Positions 5,923 to 14,137 of a DNA stretch of 30,726 nt are shown one piece after another. A model generated the notes under the pieces. It saw only the letters and a list, made by a program, of their open reading frames with translations, did not search any database and had not been told where the DNA came from. Position numbers and translations under genes: made by a program. The DNA comes from Fimenecus sp045613685 (lineage in GTDB: Bacteria; Bacillota; Clostridia; Oscillospirales; Acutalibacteraceae), in the NCBI GenBank assembly GCA_045613685.1, contig JAZLBL010000052.1:1-30726 (forward strand), given 5' to 3'. Each line of letters opens with the position of its first letter. The stretch's first letter is position 1.

Positions 5923-6061
5923 TAATTCTTTTATTATCTCTTATGTTCGAAAAAAATATAAAAAAATATGAAAATAACTATTTATTATTTTGTGAAAATG
6001 GTGTAAAATATTAAGGATAATGGGAATTTATATTTAATTGTATATAAATAGAGGTAAAATT
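5923..6061. other. AT-rich leader region upstream of obgE
   Basis: This stretch has very low GC and contains -10-like TAAAAT (6004-6009) without a convincing -35. GAGGT at 6051-6055 is the obgE ribosome site. I see no gene, riboswitch or terminator in it. Confidence 0.4.
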
Positions 6062-7333
6062 ATGTTTGTTGACATTGCTAAAATCAAAATAAAAGCTGGC
6101 GACGGTGGTAATGGTGCTGTTGCTTTTCATCGTGAAAAATACATCAACGCAGGTGGTCCTGATGGTGGTGACGGTGGTCGCGGTGGTAACATTGTTTTCA
6201 AGGTTGATGATAGTCTCTCTACCCTTGCCGACTTCCGTTATAAGAGAAAATATAAGGCAGAGCCAGGTGCTAATGGTAGCGGTGGCAAGCGTAGTGGTAG
6301 AAAAGGTAAGGATTTAATTATCAAAGTGCCACGCGGTACAATCATCCGTGAAGTTGAGAGCGGTGTTGTTATGGCTGATATGTCAACTGATGACGAATTC
6401 ATCGGTGCCAAAGGTGGCCGTGGTGGTTGGGGTAACTCACACTTTGCAACATCAACACGACAGACTCCAAAATTCGCTAAAAATGGTGCTCCTGGCGAAG
6501 AGTGGGAAGTTAGCCTTGAATTAAAGCTTATTGCAGACGTTGGACTTTTAGGTTTTCCTAATGTTGGTAAATCTTCACTTATTTCAGTAGTAAGCCAAGC
6601 AAAGCCTATCGTTGGTGACTATCATTTCACAACAATTATACCTGTTTTGGGTGTTGTTTCAATGGGTCCTGAAAAGAGCTTTGTTATGGCAGATATTCCA
6701 GGTCTTATTGAAGGTGCTGCAGAAGGCATTGGTCTTGGTCACGAATTCTTGCGTCACGTTGAGCGTTGCAGAATGCTTGTTCATATTGTTGACGTTGCAG
6801 GTAGTGAAGGCAGAAATCCAATCGAAGACTTTGAAGCTATCAATGCAGAATTAGAAAAATTTAACCCTGAGCTGGCAAAATGTCCACAAATTGTTGCAGG
6901 TAACAAAATCGACCTTGCGACTGATGAGCAGTTAGAAGAATTCCGTGCATATATTGAAGGCAAGGGTTATGAATATTTTGAAATCGTTGCTCCTATCAAG
7001 CACAACACTCAAGAGCTTATCAATGCAGTAGCACGCAAGCTCGACACTCTCCCCCCTGTTAAATTCTATGAGAGTGAAGAAATTCCAATGGAAGTTATCC
7101 AAAGTAAGAGCAAAGACGGATTCACAATCACAGTCGAAGATGGTGTCTATATTGTTGAAGCTGAATGGATTTATCGTATCCTTTGCAAAACAGACCTTGA
7201 CGATTATGAATCACTTCAATATTTCCAGAGAGTTATTCAGGAACGTGGCGTAATTCAGGCACTTATTGATAAGGGTATTACCGAAGGTGATACTGTTAGT
7301 ATTTATGATCTTGAATTTGATTATGTTCCATAA
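6062..7333 (+). CDS. obgE: GTPase ObgE/CgtA
   Basis: A 423-residue Obg-family GTPase with the complete three-domain layout: glycine-rich Obg fold (1-158, many GGDGG/GRGGN repeats), G domain (about 159-330) with GFPNVGKSS (164-172), DIPGLIEG (G3) and NKID (281-284), and an OCT domain (about 345-423). It acts in late assembly of the 50S ribosomal subunit and in stress responses. An in-frame ATG eight codons upstream (6038) lacks a ribosome site, whereas the ATG at 6062 follows GAGGT and gives the family-typical N-terminus MFVDIAKI. It leads a plus-strand run with mrnC, a YitT-like gene, lepA, proX and hemW, all within 20 bases of one another. Confidence 0.95.
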   Translation: MFVDIAKIKIKAGDGGNGAVAFHREKYINAGGPDGGDGGRGGNIVFKVDDSLSTLADFRYKRKYKAEPGANGSGGKRSGRKGKDLIIKVPRGTIIREVESGVVMADMSTDDEFIGAKGGRGGWGNSHFATSTRQTPKFAKNGAPGEEWEVSLELKLIADVGLLGFPNVGKSSLISVVSQAKPIVGDYHFTTIIPVLGVVSMGPEKSFVMADIPGLIEGAAEGIGLGHEFLRHVERCRMLVHIVDVAGSEGRNPIEDFEAINAELEKFNPELAKCPQIVAGNKIDLATDEQLEEFRAYIEGKGYEYFEIVAPIKHNTQELINAVARKLDTLPPVKFYESEEIPMEVIQSKSKDGFTITVEDGVYIVEAEWIYRILCKTDLDDYESLQYFQRVIQERGVIQALIDKGITEGDTVSIYDLEFDYVP

Positions 7334-7341
7334 GGTGAATT

Positions 7342-7764
7342 ATGAGATTATATGGTAAAGATATTAAAGCGGACACATTAAGTCCTTTAACACTAGCCTT
7401 TACAGGTGACGCAGTTTTTTCACTTTTTATTCGTGAAATGTTAGTCTGTGATGCTAACCGTCCCGTTGGCGAGTTACATAAGCTTTCGGTTCAATCTGTT
7501 AAAGCGTCGGCACAGGCTCGTGCAATGCGAGAAATTATGCCAATGCTCACAGAAAAAGAGATGGATGTTTTTAAGCGTGGCAGAAATGCTCACACATCGC
7601 ACACTCCAAAGAACCAAAGCGGATGTGACTATCATTATGCAACGGGTTTTGAGGCACTAATCGGTTATTTATATTTAAAAGACGAAGACGAAAGATTAAA
7701 TCTCTTGCTTAATGAAGTCATCAAAGTTTTCGGAGATGACGCAGGTGAAAATACACCGAAATAA
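7342..7764 (+). CDS. mrnC: Mini-ribonuclease III
   Basis: A 140-residue RNase III-like protein lacking a double-stranded RNA-binding domain, as in Mini-III, which matures 23S rRNA ends in Bacillus. The catalytic pattern is visible: LAFTGDAVFSLFIRE with Asp23, RGRNAHTSHTPKNQ (79-92) and the second acidic residue Glu104 in ATGFEALIGYLYL. The start lies 8 bases after obgE with GGTG upstream. In many Firmicutes mrnC lies by cysS and a 23S methyltransferase; here it follows obgE. Its last codons overlap the start region of the YitT-like gene. Confidence 0.92.
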   Translation: MRLYGKDIKADTLSPLTLAFTGDAVFSLFIREMLVCDANRPVGELHKLSVQSVKASAQARAMREIMPMLTEKEMDVFKRGRNAHTSHTPKNQSGCDYHYATGFEALIGYLYLKDEDERLNLLLNEVIKVFGDDAGENTPK

Positions 7765-8599
7765 AGTCAAAGAGTTTTTAATTGATACATTCATTTTTGT
7801 TATTGGTGGTATTCTCTATTCAATCGCAATTAACTGTTTTCTGTCAAGAAACAACATTTTAAATGGTGGGTTTACAGGAATTGCAACAATTCTGAACTAC
7901 CTTTTTGACTTACCCATTGGTACAGTTATTTTTATAATGAATGTCCCCCTTTTCTTGATAGCTTTTAAAAAATTGGGTGCAAAATTTGTTCTTCGCACAG
8001 TATGGGCAACACTTATAAACTCAGTTTCTATTGATTTGGGTGTGATTTTACCCGTTTATCAGAATGATTTGTTGCTCTCATCCCTTTTCGGCGGTGCACT
8101 TGTGGGGCTCGCACTTGGAATAATATTTATCCGCAATGCCACAACCGGTGGTGTTGATATTATTGCTAAACTTGTTAAACTTAAATTTCCACACATTTCA
8201 ATGGGACGAAGCATTCTATTTTTTGATGCTTTTGTAGTTGTGTTAGGTGGAATTATTTACAAAAACTTTGAATCAATGCTCTATGCATCCGTAGTTATTT
8301 TTGTCAGTGCACAAGTGCTCGATTATGTAATTTTCGGTGTTAGCCGTGGTGCTATGATTTTAATTATTTCAGAACAAAGTGAAAAGCTTTGCAAATTGAT
8401 TATTAATGACCTTGACCGTGGTGTTACCATTTTAAAGGCACAAGGTGGATATTCAAAAACAGACAAAGACGTGCTTTTGTGCGCTTGTTTTGATAATCAG
8501 ACACATAAACTAATTAAAAAAATAAAATCTGCTGACGAAAATGCTTTTTTCATTGTTACACAATCAAAGCAAATTCTCGGTAATGGATTTATGAGGTAA
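7745..8599 (+). CDS. YitT family membrane protein (DUF161/DUF2179)
   Basis: A membrane protein of about 284 residues with five or six hydrophobic helices (N-terminal FVIGGILYSIAINCF, then glycine-rich NGGFTGIATILNYLF and ATTGGVDIIAKLVKL) and a C-terminal soluble region (about 215-284, SRGAMILIISEQSEKL...AFFIVTQSKQILGNG) typical of the YitT DUF2179 domain. The transported or sensed molecule is unknown. The best start is GTG 7745, nine bases after GGAG (7732-7735); in-frame ATGs at 7712 and 7736 are possible but poorly placed. The frame overlaps mrnC's end by 20 bases, and lepA begins 3 bases after its stop. Confidence 0.85.
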   Translation: MKIHRNKVKEFLIDTFIFVIGGILYSIAINCFLSRNNILNGGFTGIATILNYLFDLPIGTVIFIMNVPLFLIAFKKLGAKFVLRTVWATLINSVSIDLGVILPVYQNDLLLSSLFGGALVGLALGIIFIRNATTGGVDIIAKLVKLKFPHISMGRSILFFDAFVVVLGGIIYKNFESMLYASVVIFVSAQVLDYVIFGVSRGAMILIISEQSEKLCKLIINDLDRGVTILKAQGGYSKTDKDVLLCACFDNQTHKLIKKIKSADENAFFIVTQSKQILGNGFMR

Positions 8600-8602
8600 T
8601 AT

Positions 8603-10411
8603 ATGCAAAAGAAAGAAAACATTCGAAATTTTTCAATTATCGCTCACATTGACCACGGTAAGAGTACTCTTGCCGACAGACTTTTGGAACTTACTGAAAC
8701 TGTTTCAAAGAGAGATATGACAGAGCAATTGCTTGATAATATGGACTTAGAGCGTGAGCGTGGTATCACAATCAAAGCTCATGCAGTTAAGCTTGACTAT
8801 AAAGCAAATGACGGTCAGACTTATGAGCTTAACTTAATTGACACTCCTGGTCACGTTGACTTTAACTATGAGGTTTCTCGTTCACTTGCTGCTTGTGAAG
8901 GTGCTGTGCTTATTATTGACGCATCTCAAGGTGTTGAGGCACAGACACTTGCTAATACATATTTAGCACTTGACCACGACCTTGAATTAGTGCCTGTTAT
9001 CAATAAAATTGACTTGCCTGCTGCAGACCCTGACAGAGTTGCAAACGAGGTTGAAGAGGTTATCGGACTCCCTTGTGACGAAGCTCCAAGAGTTTCTGCA
9101 AAAACAGGTCAGAATATTGAACAAGTTCTTGAAAGCATTGTTGAGCTTGTACCACCACCTGAAAATCACGATGACAAACCACTTCGTGCACTTGTTTTTG
9201 ACTCGGTTTATGACAGTTATAAAGGTGTTATCGTTTATGTCCGTGTTATGGATGGTAAAATCAAACCTGGCGACACAATGAGAATGATGGCAACAGGTGC
9301 AGAATTTACTGTTGTTGAAGTTGGTTATATGCGACCAAATGCTATGGAGCCACAGAAAGAGCTCACATCAGGTGAGGTTGGATATATCACCGCATCAATT
9401 AAAACTGTCAGTGATGCTCGTGTTGGTGATACTGTTACTACTGCTGAAAATCCTGCAACAGAAGCACTTGCAGGTTATCGAAAGGTTAATCCTATGGTAT
9501 TCTGTGGTGTTTATCCTGCTGATGGTGCTGACTATGAAAATCTTCGTGAAGCACTTGAAAAATTGCAGTTGAATGATGCTGCACTTTCATTTGAGCCTGA
9601 AACATCTGGCGCTCTCGGATTCGGTTTCCGTTGTGGTTTCTTAGGTCTTTTGCACCTTGAAATCATTCAAGAAAGACTTGAAAGAGAATATAATCTTGAC
9701 TTGGTTACAACAATTCCAAGTGTTATTTATAAAGTTCACCTTACAAATGGTGATGTAATCGAAATTGACAACCCAAGCAATTATCCTGACCCTGCAAACA
9801 TTGACTATTGCGAAGAGCCAACAGTTGAGGCTCACATTTATGCTCCACCTGAATATATCGGGGCAATTATGAATTTGTGTCAGGACAGACGCGGTGTTTA
9901 TGTAAATACTACTCACTTGGCTTCTGACCGTGTTGATTTGCACTATATTTTGCCACTTAACGAAATCATCTACGATTTCTTTGATGTGCTTAAATCTCGC
10001 ACTCGTGGTTATGCATCATTTGACTATGAAATGAGTGATTATCAACGTTCAAGCATCATTAAACTTGATGTGCTTCTTAATGGTGATATTATCGACGCTC
10101 TTTCATTTATGATTCATAGTGAAAAGGCATATGCAAAGGCTCGTCGAATCGCAGAAAAGCTTAAAGACAATATTCCACGCCAGGTGTTTGAGATTCCAAT
10201 TCAGATGGCTATCGGTGGCAAGGTTATTGCTCGTGAAACCGTTAAGGCTATGAGAAAAGACGTTCTTGCAAAATGCTATGGCGGTGACATCACCCGTAAA
10301 AAGAAATTGCTTGAAAAACAGAAAGAAGGTAAAAAGCGCATGCGCCACTTCGGTACTGTTGAAGTGCCACAAGAGGCATTTATGGCTGTGCTTAAGCTTG
10401 ATGATGAATAA
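8603..10411 (+). CDS. lepA: elongation factor 4 (LepA)
   Basis: A 602-residue translational GTPase of normal LepA length. N-terminal G-domain motifs are AHIDHGKSTLADRLL, RERGITIKAH, DTPGHVDFNYEVSR and NKIDLP; the EF-G-like domains III and V follow, and the LepA-specific C-terminal domain is present with IARETVKAMRKDVLAKCYGGD and KRMRHFGTVEVPQEAFMAVL near the end. It promotes back-translocation or remodelling of stalled ribosomes. The ribosome site GAGG lies inside the end of the YitT gene. The stop overlaps the start of the downstream deacylase gene. Confidence 0.96.
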   Translation: MQKKENIRNFSIIAHIDHGKSTLADRLLELTETVSKRDMTEQLLDNMDLERERGITIKAHAVKLDYKANDGQTYELNLIDTPGHVDFNYEVSRSLAACEGAVLIIDASQGVEAQTLANTYLALDHDLELVPVINKIDLPAADPDRVANEVEEVIGLPCDEAPRVSAKTGQNIEQVLESIVELVPPPENHDDKPLRALVFDSVYDSYKGVIVYVRVMDGKIKPGDTMRMMATGAEFTVVEVGYMRPNAMEPQKELTSGEVGYITASIKTVSDARVGDTVTTAENPATEALAGYRKVNPMVFCGVYPADGADYENLREALEKLQLNDAALSFEPETSGALGFGFRCGFLGLLHLEIIQERLEREYNLDLVTTIPSVIYKVHLTNGDVIEIDNPSNYPDPANIDYCEEPTVEAHIYAPPEYIGAIMNLCQDRRGVYVNTTHLASDRVDLHYILPLNEIIYDFFDVLKSRTRGYASFDYEMSDYQRSSIIKLDVLLNGDIIDALSFMIHSEKAYAKARRIAEKLKDNIPRQVFEIPIQMAIGGKVIARETVKAMRKDVLAKCYGGDITRKKKLLEKQKEGKKRMRHFGTVEVPQEAFMAVLKLDDE

Positions 10412-10886
10412 AGAAATTTTCGAAAAATTAACAGAATTAGAAATCGAATATAAAAAAATTGAGCACCCTGCCGCATTCACAATGGAAGAAATTGAAGAAT
10501 ATCACCTTACAGAAAACGGCCATATTCCAAAAAACCTTGTACTTCGTGATGTTAAGGGTACAAGAAACATGCTTGTTGTTCTTCACGGCGACAAAAGAGC
10601 CGATTTGCGACTTATTCGCGATGAAATCGACTCAACAAAATTAAGTTTTGCATCTGACGAAAGATTAGATAAATACTTAAAAGTTGAAAAAGGTTCTGTA
10701 TCCCCTTTCGGTGTTATTTATGACACAGAAAAAGAGCTTGAAATCTATTTTGACTCTGACCTTAAAAAAGAAGAAATTGTTGGTTGTCACCCTAACGATA
10801 ACACTGCAACTGTATTTTTAAAGTTTGAAGATTTGAAAAAATATGTTGAAAATTGTGGTCATAGAATCACATTCATTAAAGTATGA
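10404..10886 (+). CDS. proX: YbaK/ProX-type aminoacyl-tRNA deacylase
   Basis: A 160-residue single-domain protein of the YbaK/prolyl-tRNA editing family, which hydrolyses mischarged tRNA (ProX acts on Ala-tRNA(Pro)). Family features include HPAAFTMEE near the N-terminus, the substrate-site segment VVLHGDKRADLRLI with a conserved Lys, and GSVSPFGVIYD followed by VGCHPNDNTATV towards the C-terminus. The start ATG (10404; 10401 equally possible) overlaps the end of lepA, so translation is probably coupled and no clear ribosome site is needed. Its stop overlaps the hemW start (ATGA). Exact tRNA specificity cannot be read by eye; YbaK-type Cys-tRNA(Pro) editing is the alternative. Confidence 0.85.
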   Translation: MNKEIFEKLTELEIEYKKIEHPAAFTMEEIEEYHLTENGHIPKNLVLRDVKGTRNMLVVLHGDKRADLRLIRDEIDSTKLSFASDERLDKYLKVEKGSVSPFGVIYDTEKELEIYFDSDLKKEEIVGCHPNDNTATVFLKFEDLKKYVENCGHRITFIKV

Positions 10887-11992
10887 AACAAATAGGACTT
10901 TATTTACATATTCCCTTTTGCAAATCAAAATGTCCATACTGTGATTTTTACTCATTTTCGGGTAAATACAGCGAAAAAGACGAATATACAAATGTTTTGA
11001 GAGAAAGAATTTTGTCAAGTGTTTATACTTTACAGAATAAAGATGGTTGTAAAGCCGATACACTTTACATTGGTGGTGGTACTCCATCGGTTTTAGGTGC
11101 AAAAAATCTCGCGACCCTTGTAAATGCGTGTAATTCTGGTTTTTTGACAGATGATGCTGAAATCACAGTTGAGTGTAATCCACACGGATTAGACGAAGAT
11201 TTTTTCAAAGTTTTACAAGACTCAGGTGTAAACAGAATTTCACTTGGTCTTCAATCTGCAGTTGATAGCGAAAGACGGATTCTAGGTCGTTTAAGTGACA
11301 GAAATCAAGTTGAAAATGCTGTTAAAACGGCACAGAAAGTTGGTTTTTCTAACATCACTCTTGATGTTATGTTGGGTATCCCAAATCAGACTGAAAAGAG
11401 TTTAAATGAAACTCTTGATTTTTGTATTTCTCTCGGTGTGCCACATATCAGCGCATATATGTTAAAGCTCGAAGAGAATACTCACTTTTATAAAAATCAA
11501 CATAAATATGATTTCCCTGATGATGATTTGACTGCGGATTTATATTTGCAGATGTGCGAAACCCTTGAAAATCAAGGTATTATGCAATATGAAATCTCAA
11601 ACTTTGCGAAAAGTGGATTCCAGAGCCGTCATAATTTAAAATATTGGCATTGCGAAGAATATTTAGGTCTTGGACCATCTGCACATTCATTTTTAGACGG
11701 CAAAAGATTTTATTACGACAGCGATTTCAATGCGTTTATGAATGGCAACTCACCTATTGGGGATGGTTTTGGTGGAGATTTCACCGAATATGCAATGTTA
11801 AATCTTCGTTTGGTTGAAGGACTCAATGAAGATAAGGTTTTCGAAAGATTTGGACATTCAATTCCAAAAGAAATATATGCTAAATCAAAGATTTTCATTG
11901 ATAATGGGTATATGACAAAAAGCGACAATGGAATAGCATTAACACGCAAAGGATTTTTGATGTCAAATACAATATTATCTGAGATATTATAA
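10883..11992 (+). CDS. hemW: radical SAM heme chaperone HemW (HemN-like)
   Basis: A 369-residue HemN-family protein. The radical SAM cluster ligands are Cys13, Cys17 and Cys20 in HIPFCKSKCPYCDFYSF, followed by YIGGGTPSVL (SAM-binding GGGTP) and ECNPHGLDE. The C-terminal HemN domain is present (YEISNFAKSGFQSRHNLKYWHCEEYLGLGPSAHSF). The length and the Cx3Cx2C-Y-C-D form fit HemW, a heme-binding chaperone, rather than the longer coproporphyrinogen dehydrogenase HemN. It overlaps the preceding gene by 4 bases. No other heme-biosynthesis gene is in the window, consistent with a chaperone or unknown role. Confidence 0.9.
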   Translation: MKQIGLYLHIPFCKSKCPYCDFYSFSGKYSEKDEYTNVLRERILSSVYTLQNKDGCKADTLYIGGGTPSVLGAKNLATLVNACNSGFLTDDAEITVECNPHGLDEDFFKVLQDSGVNRISLGLQSAVDSERRILGRLSDRNQVENAVKTAQKVGFSNITLDVMLGIPNQTEKSLNETLDFCISLGVPHISAYMLKLEENTHFYKNQHKYDFPDDDLTADLYLQMCETLENQGIMQYEISNFAKSGFQSRHNLKYWHCEEYLGLGPSAHSFLDGKRFYYDSDFNAFMNGNSPIGDGFGGDFTEYAMLNLRLVEGLNEDKVFERFGHSIPKEIYAKSKIFIDNGYMTKSDNGIALTRKGFLMSNTILSEIL

Positions 11993-12004
11993 AGGTGTGA
12001 AAAA

Positions 12005-12577
12005 ATGAAAAGATATGACTACCATAATAATATGTATCTTTTGCCACTAAAAATCAATTTATCAAAATCTAATATTTCATTCACATATATTGGTGGGATT
12101 TTCCTTTTTGTTACTGTGACTTTCTCGCTTTTATCTGCTCTTGCTGTTGAAACTTGCATAAATGAGGGTTGTAGCCTATTCTTCATATCCTTAGCTATTA
12201 CCACAGCCCTTATTGCACTGTCTTCATTTATAATAATACTTCCAAGACGCTTGATAATAGACTCTGAAAAAATCAAATTGAAATGTTTGGCATACAAAAA
12301 AGAAATTTATTGGACTGATTTAACAAGTTTATCTACCAATGTTTCTGATGTTGCTTTTGCAGCACGACCTGTTTGGGAGAAAGATAAAAACTTAATAATG
12401 CACAGAGCAAATCAAACTATGCCCGGCAATCGTGTTGGTATCAAAAAAATCGAATTGGTTTTCCGTAAAACAAATGGCAAGAGGGGAAACTTTAAATTTT
12501 TCGTGCCAATAGATTTGGACATAAATTTCGATATACTCTGTAAAACCATTAACTATGCTTATAGAAAAAGGAAATAG
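12005..12577 (+). CDS. two-helix membrane protein with PH-like domain (paralogue 1)
   Basis: A 190-residue protein with two hydrophobic helices (about 28-50 and 58-78) and a soluble C-terminal region that looks like a bacterial PH domain: ILPRRLIIDSEKIKLKCLAYKKEIYWTDLTSL. I do not know its function. It is clearly related to the protein at 23469-24011: both start with a PLPLK-like motif, have two helices, a LI(I/V)D.EK....L.YK...YW segment, and a closing IKK..L.FR....KR motif before a TI.YAY end. It begins 12 bases after hemW with AAAGGTG upstream, so it may ride the obgE-hemW transcript; no terminator is visible after it. Confidence 0.7.
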   Translation: MKRYDYHNNMYLLPLKINLSKSNISFTYIGGIFLFVTVTFSLLSALAVETCINEGCSLFFISLAITTALIALSSFIIILPRRLIIDSEKIKLKCLAYKKEIYWTDLTSLSTNVSDVAFAARPVWEKDKNLIMHRANQTMPGNRVGIKKIELVFRKTNGKRGNFKFFVPIDLDINFDILCKTINYAYRKRK

Positions 12578-12609
12578 AAAATACTACTTAATTTAAAACT
12601 CAATATCCT

Positions 12610-12638
12610 TTGACAATATAAATATATTGTGATAAAAT
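12610..12638 (+). promoter_or_regulatory. metA promoter with an inverted repeat in the spacer
   Basis: TTGACA (12610-12615) and TAAAAT (12633-12638) are 17 bases apart. The perfect inverted repeat ACAATAT-AAAT-ATATTGT (12613-12630) spans the spacer and is a candidate repressor site. The expected start near 12645 leaves only about 29 bases of leader, too short for a SAM riboswitch or T-box. Confidence 0.7.
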
Positions 12639-12673
12639 TAATTCTTGCATATTGAAGAAAGGAGTGGACGATA

Positions 12674-13591
12674 ATGCCTATTAAAATTGATGACCAATTA
12701 CCCGCAAGACATAATTTAGAGTTGGAGAATATCTTTGTTATGACAGAGCAAAGAGCAAGCATTCAGGATATTCGTCCGCTTAAAATTATTCTTCTTAACT
12801 TGATGCCTACAAAAATCGAGACTGAAACTCAGATTTTACGTCTTCTCAGTAACTCACCTTTGCAGGTTGAAATTGAGCTTTTGCAGGTGGCTACTCACGA
12901 GAGCAAAAACACGAGCAAAGAGCATTTGCTCAAATTCTATAAGACATTTGACGACATCAAGGACCAGAAATTTGACGGTATGATTGTCACAGGTGCTCCT
13001 GTTGAATTATTACCATTTGAAGAAGTTGACTATTGGGACGAGCTTTGCACTATTTTTGACTGGGCAAAGAGCCATGTTTATTCTTCTTTCCACATCTGTT
13101 GGGGTGCACAAGCAGCACTTTATTATCACTATGGTATTCCAAAATACAGATTGAATGAGAAAATGTTTGGCATTTTCCCACACAAGCCACTTGATATGTA
13201 TCACCCACTTCTTCGTGGTTTCAGTGACTTGTTCTTCGTGCCACATTCAAGACACACAGAGACAAAGAAAGAAGATATAGCCCTCGTTAAAGACTTGCAA
13301 ATTCTCTCTTATTCAGAGATTTCAGGTGTTCACCTTGTTGCAGATATGGATTGCAGAAATTTTTATTGCACAGGACATTCTGAATATGACAGCGACACAT
13401 TGGCTCGTGAATATTTCAGAGATTTACATAAGGGATTGGACATTAAAGTTCCATATAACTATTTCCCGAATGACGATACACGACTCACTCCCCCACTCAC
13501 ATGGCGTGGCGCAGGAAGCCTTTTATTCCAGAACTGGCTCAACTATTTTGTGTATCAACGAACACCTTATGATGTTAATGAAATTAAATAA
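12674..13591 (+). CDS. metA: homoserine O-acetyltransferase MetA (MetAA)
   Basis: A 305-residue MetA-family acyltransferase, first step of methionine synthesis from homoserine. The catalytic residues fall exactly where expected: Cys142 in FHICWGAQAALYY, His235 and Glu237 in CTGHSEYDSD. Position 111 is Glu (VTGAPVELLPFEEV); in the family Glu111 goes with acetyl-CoA use and Gly111 with succinyl-CoA, so O-acetylhomoserine is the predicted product although older annotation often says succinyltransferase. Start: ATG ten bases after AAAGGAG. It has its own promoter (12610-12638) and terminator (13605-13638) and is apparently monocistronic. Confidence 0.94.
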   Translation: MPIKIDDQLPARHNLELENIFVMTEQRASIQDIRPLKIILLNLMPTKIETETQILRLLSNSPLQVEIELLQVATHESKNTSKEHLLKFYKTFDDIKDQKFDGMIVTGAPVELLPFEEVDYWDELCTIFDWAKSHVYSSFHICWGAQAALYYHYGIPKYRLNEKMFGIFPHKPLDMYHPLLRGFSDLFFVPHSRHTETKKEDIALVKDLQILSYSEISGVHLVADMDCRNFYCTGHSEYDSDTLAREYFRDLHKGLDIKVPYNYFPNDDTRLTPPLTWRGAGSLLFQNWLNYFVYQRTPYDVNEIK

Positions 13592-13604
13592 AAGCATAAA
13601 AAAG

Positions 13605-13638
13605 ACCGAACAGATAATTCTGTTCGGTTTGTTTTTTT
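13605..13638 (+). terminator. rho-independent terminator of metA
   Basis: ACCGAACAGA (13605-13614), loop TAAT, TCTGTTCGGT (13619-13628), then TTG and seven T. This is a perfect 10-bp stem 14 bases after the metA stop. Confidence 0.92.
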
Positions 13639-13651
13639 ATAGAATGAGTTT

Positions 13652-13911
13652 GATAAATTTGGGTTTATCTATCTCATTTATACGGTGATGTCGCCTTGCC
13701 TCCCTCTGACGAGGTGCGGGTGTCCGGTGGACACCTCTGCGAAGCAGAAGCACCGACCGAGCCGGCAGGCGAGAATTAGGTGGCACGAGCAAAGCGAGTG
13801 ACGGAGGGAGAGATAGGATTTCGACTACCCCTCAGTCGCTACGCGACAGCTCCCCTGACAAGGGGAGCCGAGAATACGCGTATAAAACAATTGGACAAAT
13901 TCAAATTTACC
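13652..13911. mobile_element. MITE-like element, copy B (260 bp, with nested insertion)
   Basis: Second copy of the element at 5726-5922, in the same orientation. Terminal inverted repeats lie at about 13652-13682 and 13881-13911 (22 of 31 positions match; the outer 18 bp GATAAATTTGGGTTTATC are best conserved). The core 13698-13876 matches copy A almost base for base except for 63 bases inserted at 13715-13777, which break the first hairpin. It sits between the convergent metA and copA genes, where its GCTCCCC-TGACAA-GGGGAGC hairpin could also help end copA transcription. Confidence 0.75.
13715..13777. repeat. 63-bp insertion inside MITE copy B
   Basis: This sequence is absent from copy A. 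It starts TGCGGGTGTCCGG and ends GGCAGGCGAGAATT, and contains two perfect hairpins, GGTGTCC-GGT-GGACACC and TCTGC-GAA-GCAGA. It looks like a separate small palindromic repeat that inserted into the element. Confidence 0.6.
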
Positions 13912-13933
13912 ACAAAGCTAACCTAAACCTAAA

Positions 13934-14137
13934 TTAATCTATCACTTTGTATCCCTGCTCTTCAACTGCTTTTTTGAGAGTAACGGGGGCTGCGTCTGCA
14001 TCGAGAGTAACGATTGCTGTGCCGTCTTTGTGGCTAACGATTGCTTCTCTAACTTCTGCAATGCCTTCAAGTGTTTTTTTTACATTTGCCTCACAGTGTG
14101 GGCACATCATACCTTCAATTTTCATTGTAATCTGCAT
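13934..14137 (-). CDS. copZ: CopZ-like copper chaperone from an in-frame internal start in copA
   Basis: The last 67 codons of copA form a complete HMA domain (MQITMKIEGMMCPHCEAN..., GTAIVTLDADAAP, EEQGYKVID) of normal CopZ length. The ATG at 14135-14137 is preceded by AAGGAG (14147-14152) with 9 bases of spacing, as good as any gene start in the window. The reading frame is open through the upstream CopA part, so both a fused form and a free chaperone could be made. The layout suggests two genes joined by loss of the copA stop codon. Whether the internal start is used is not shown by sequence alone. Confidence 0.55.
   Translation of the reverse strand: MQITMKIEGMMCPHCEANVKKTLEGIAEVREAIVSHKDGTAIVTLDADAAPVTLKKAVEEQGYKVID

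Noticed and set aside
5829..6014. 61-codon plus-strand ORF
   Set aside because: It begins inside the GC core of MITE copy A and runs into AT-rich DNA; there is no ribosome site or domain, and the element is non-coding.
12578..12673. Possible SAM riboswitch or T-box before metA
   Set aside because: The promoter at 12610-12638 leaves a leader of only about 29 bases, and no conserved riboswitch core or T-box sequence is present.
13698..13876. CRISPR-like repeats in the hairpin-rich region
   Set aside because: There are no regularly spaced direct repeats; the structure is explained by a MITE core and a nested insertion.
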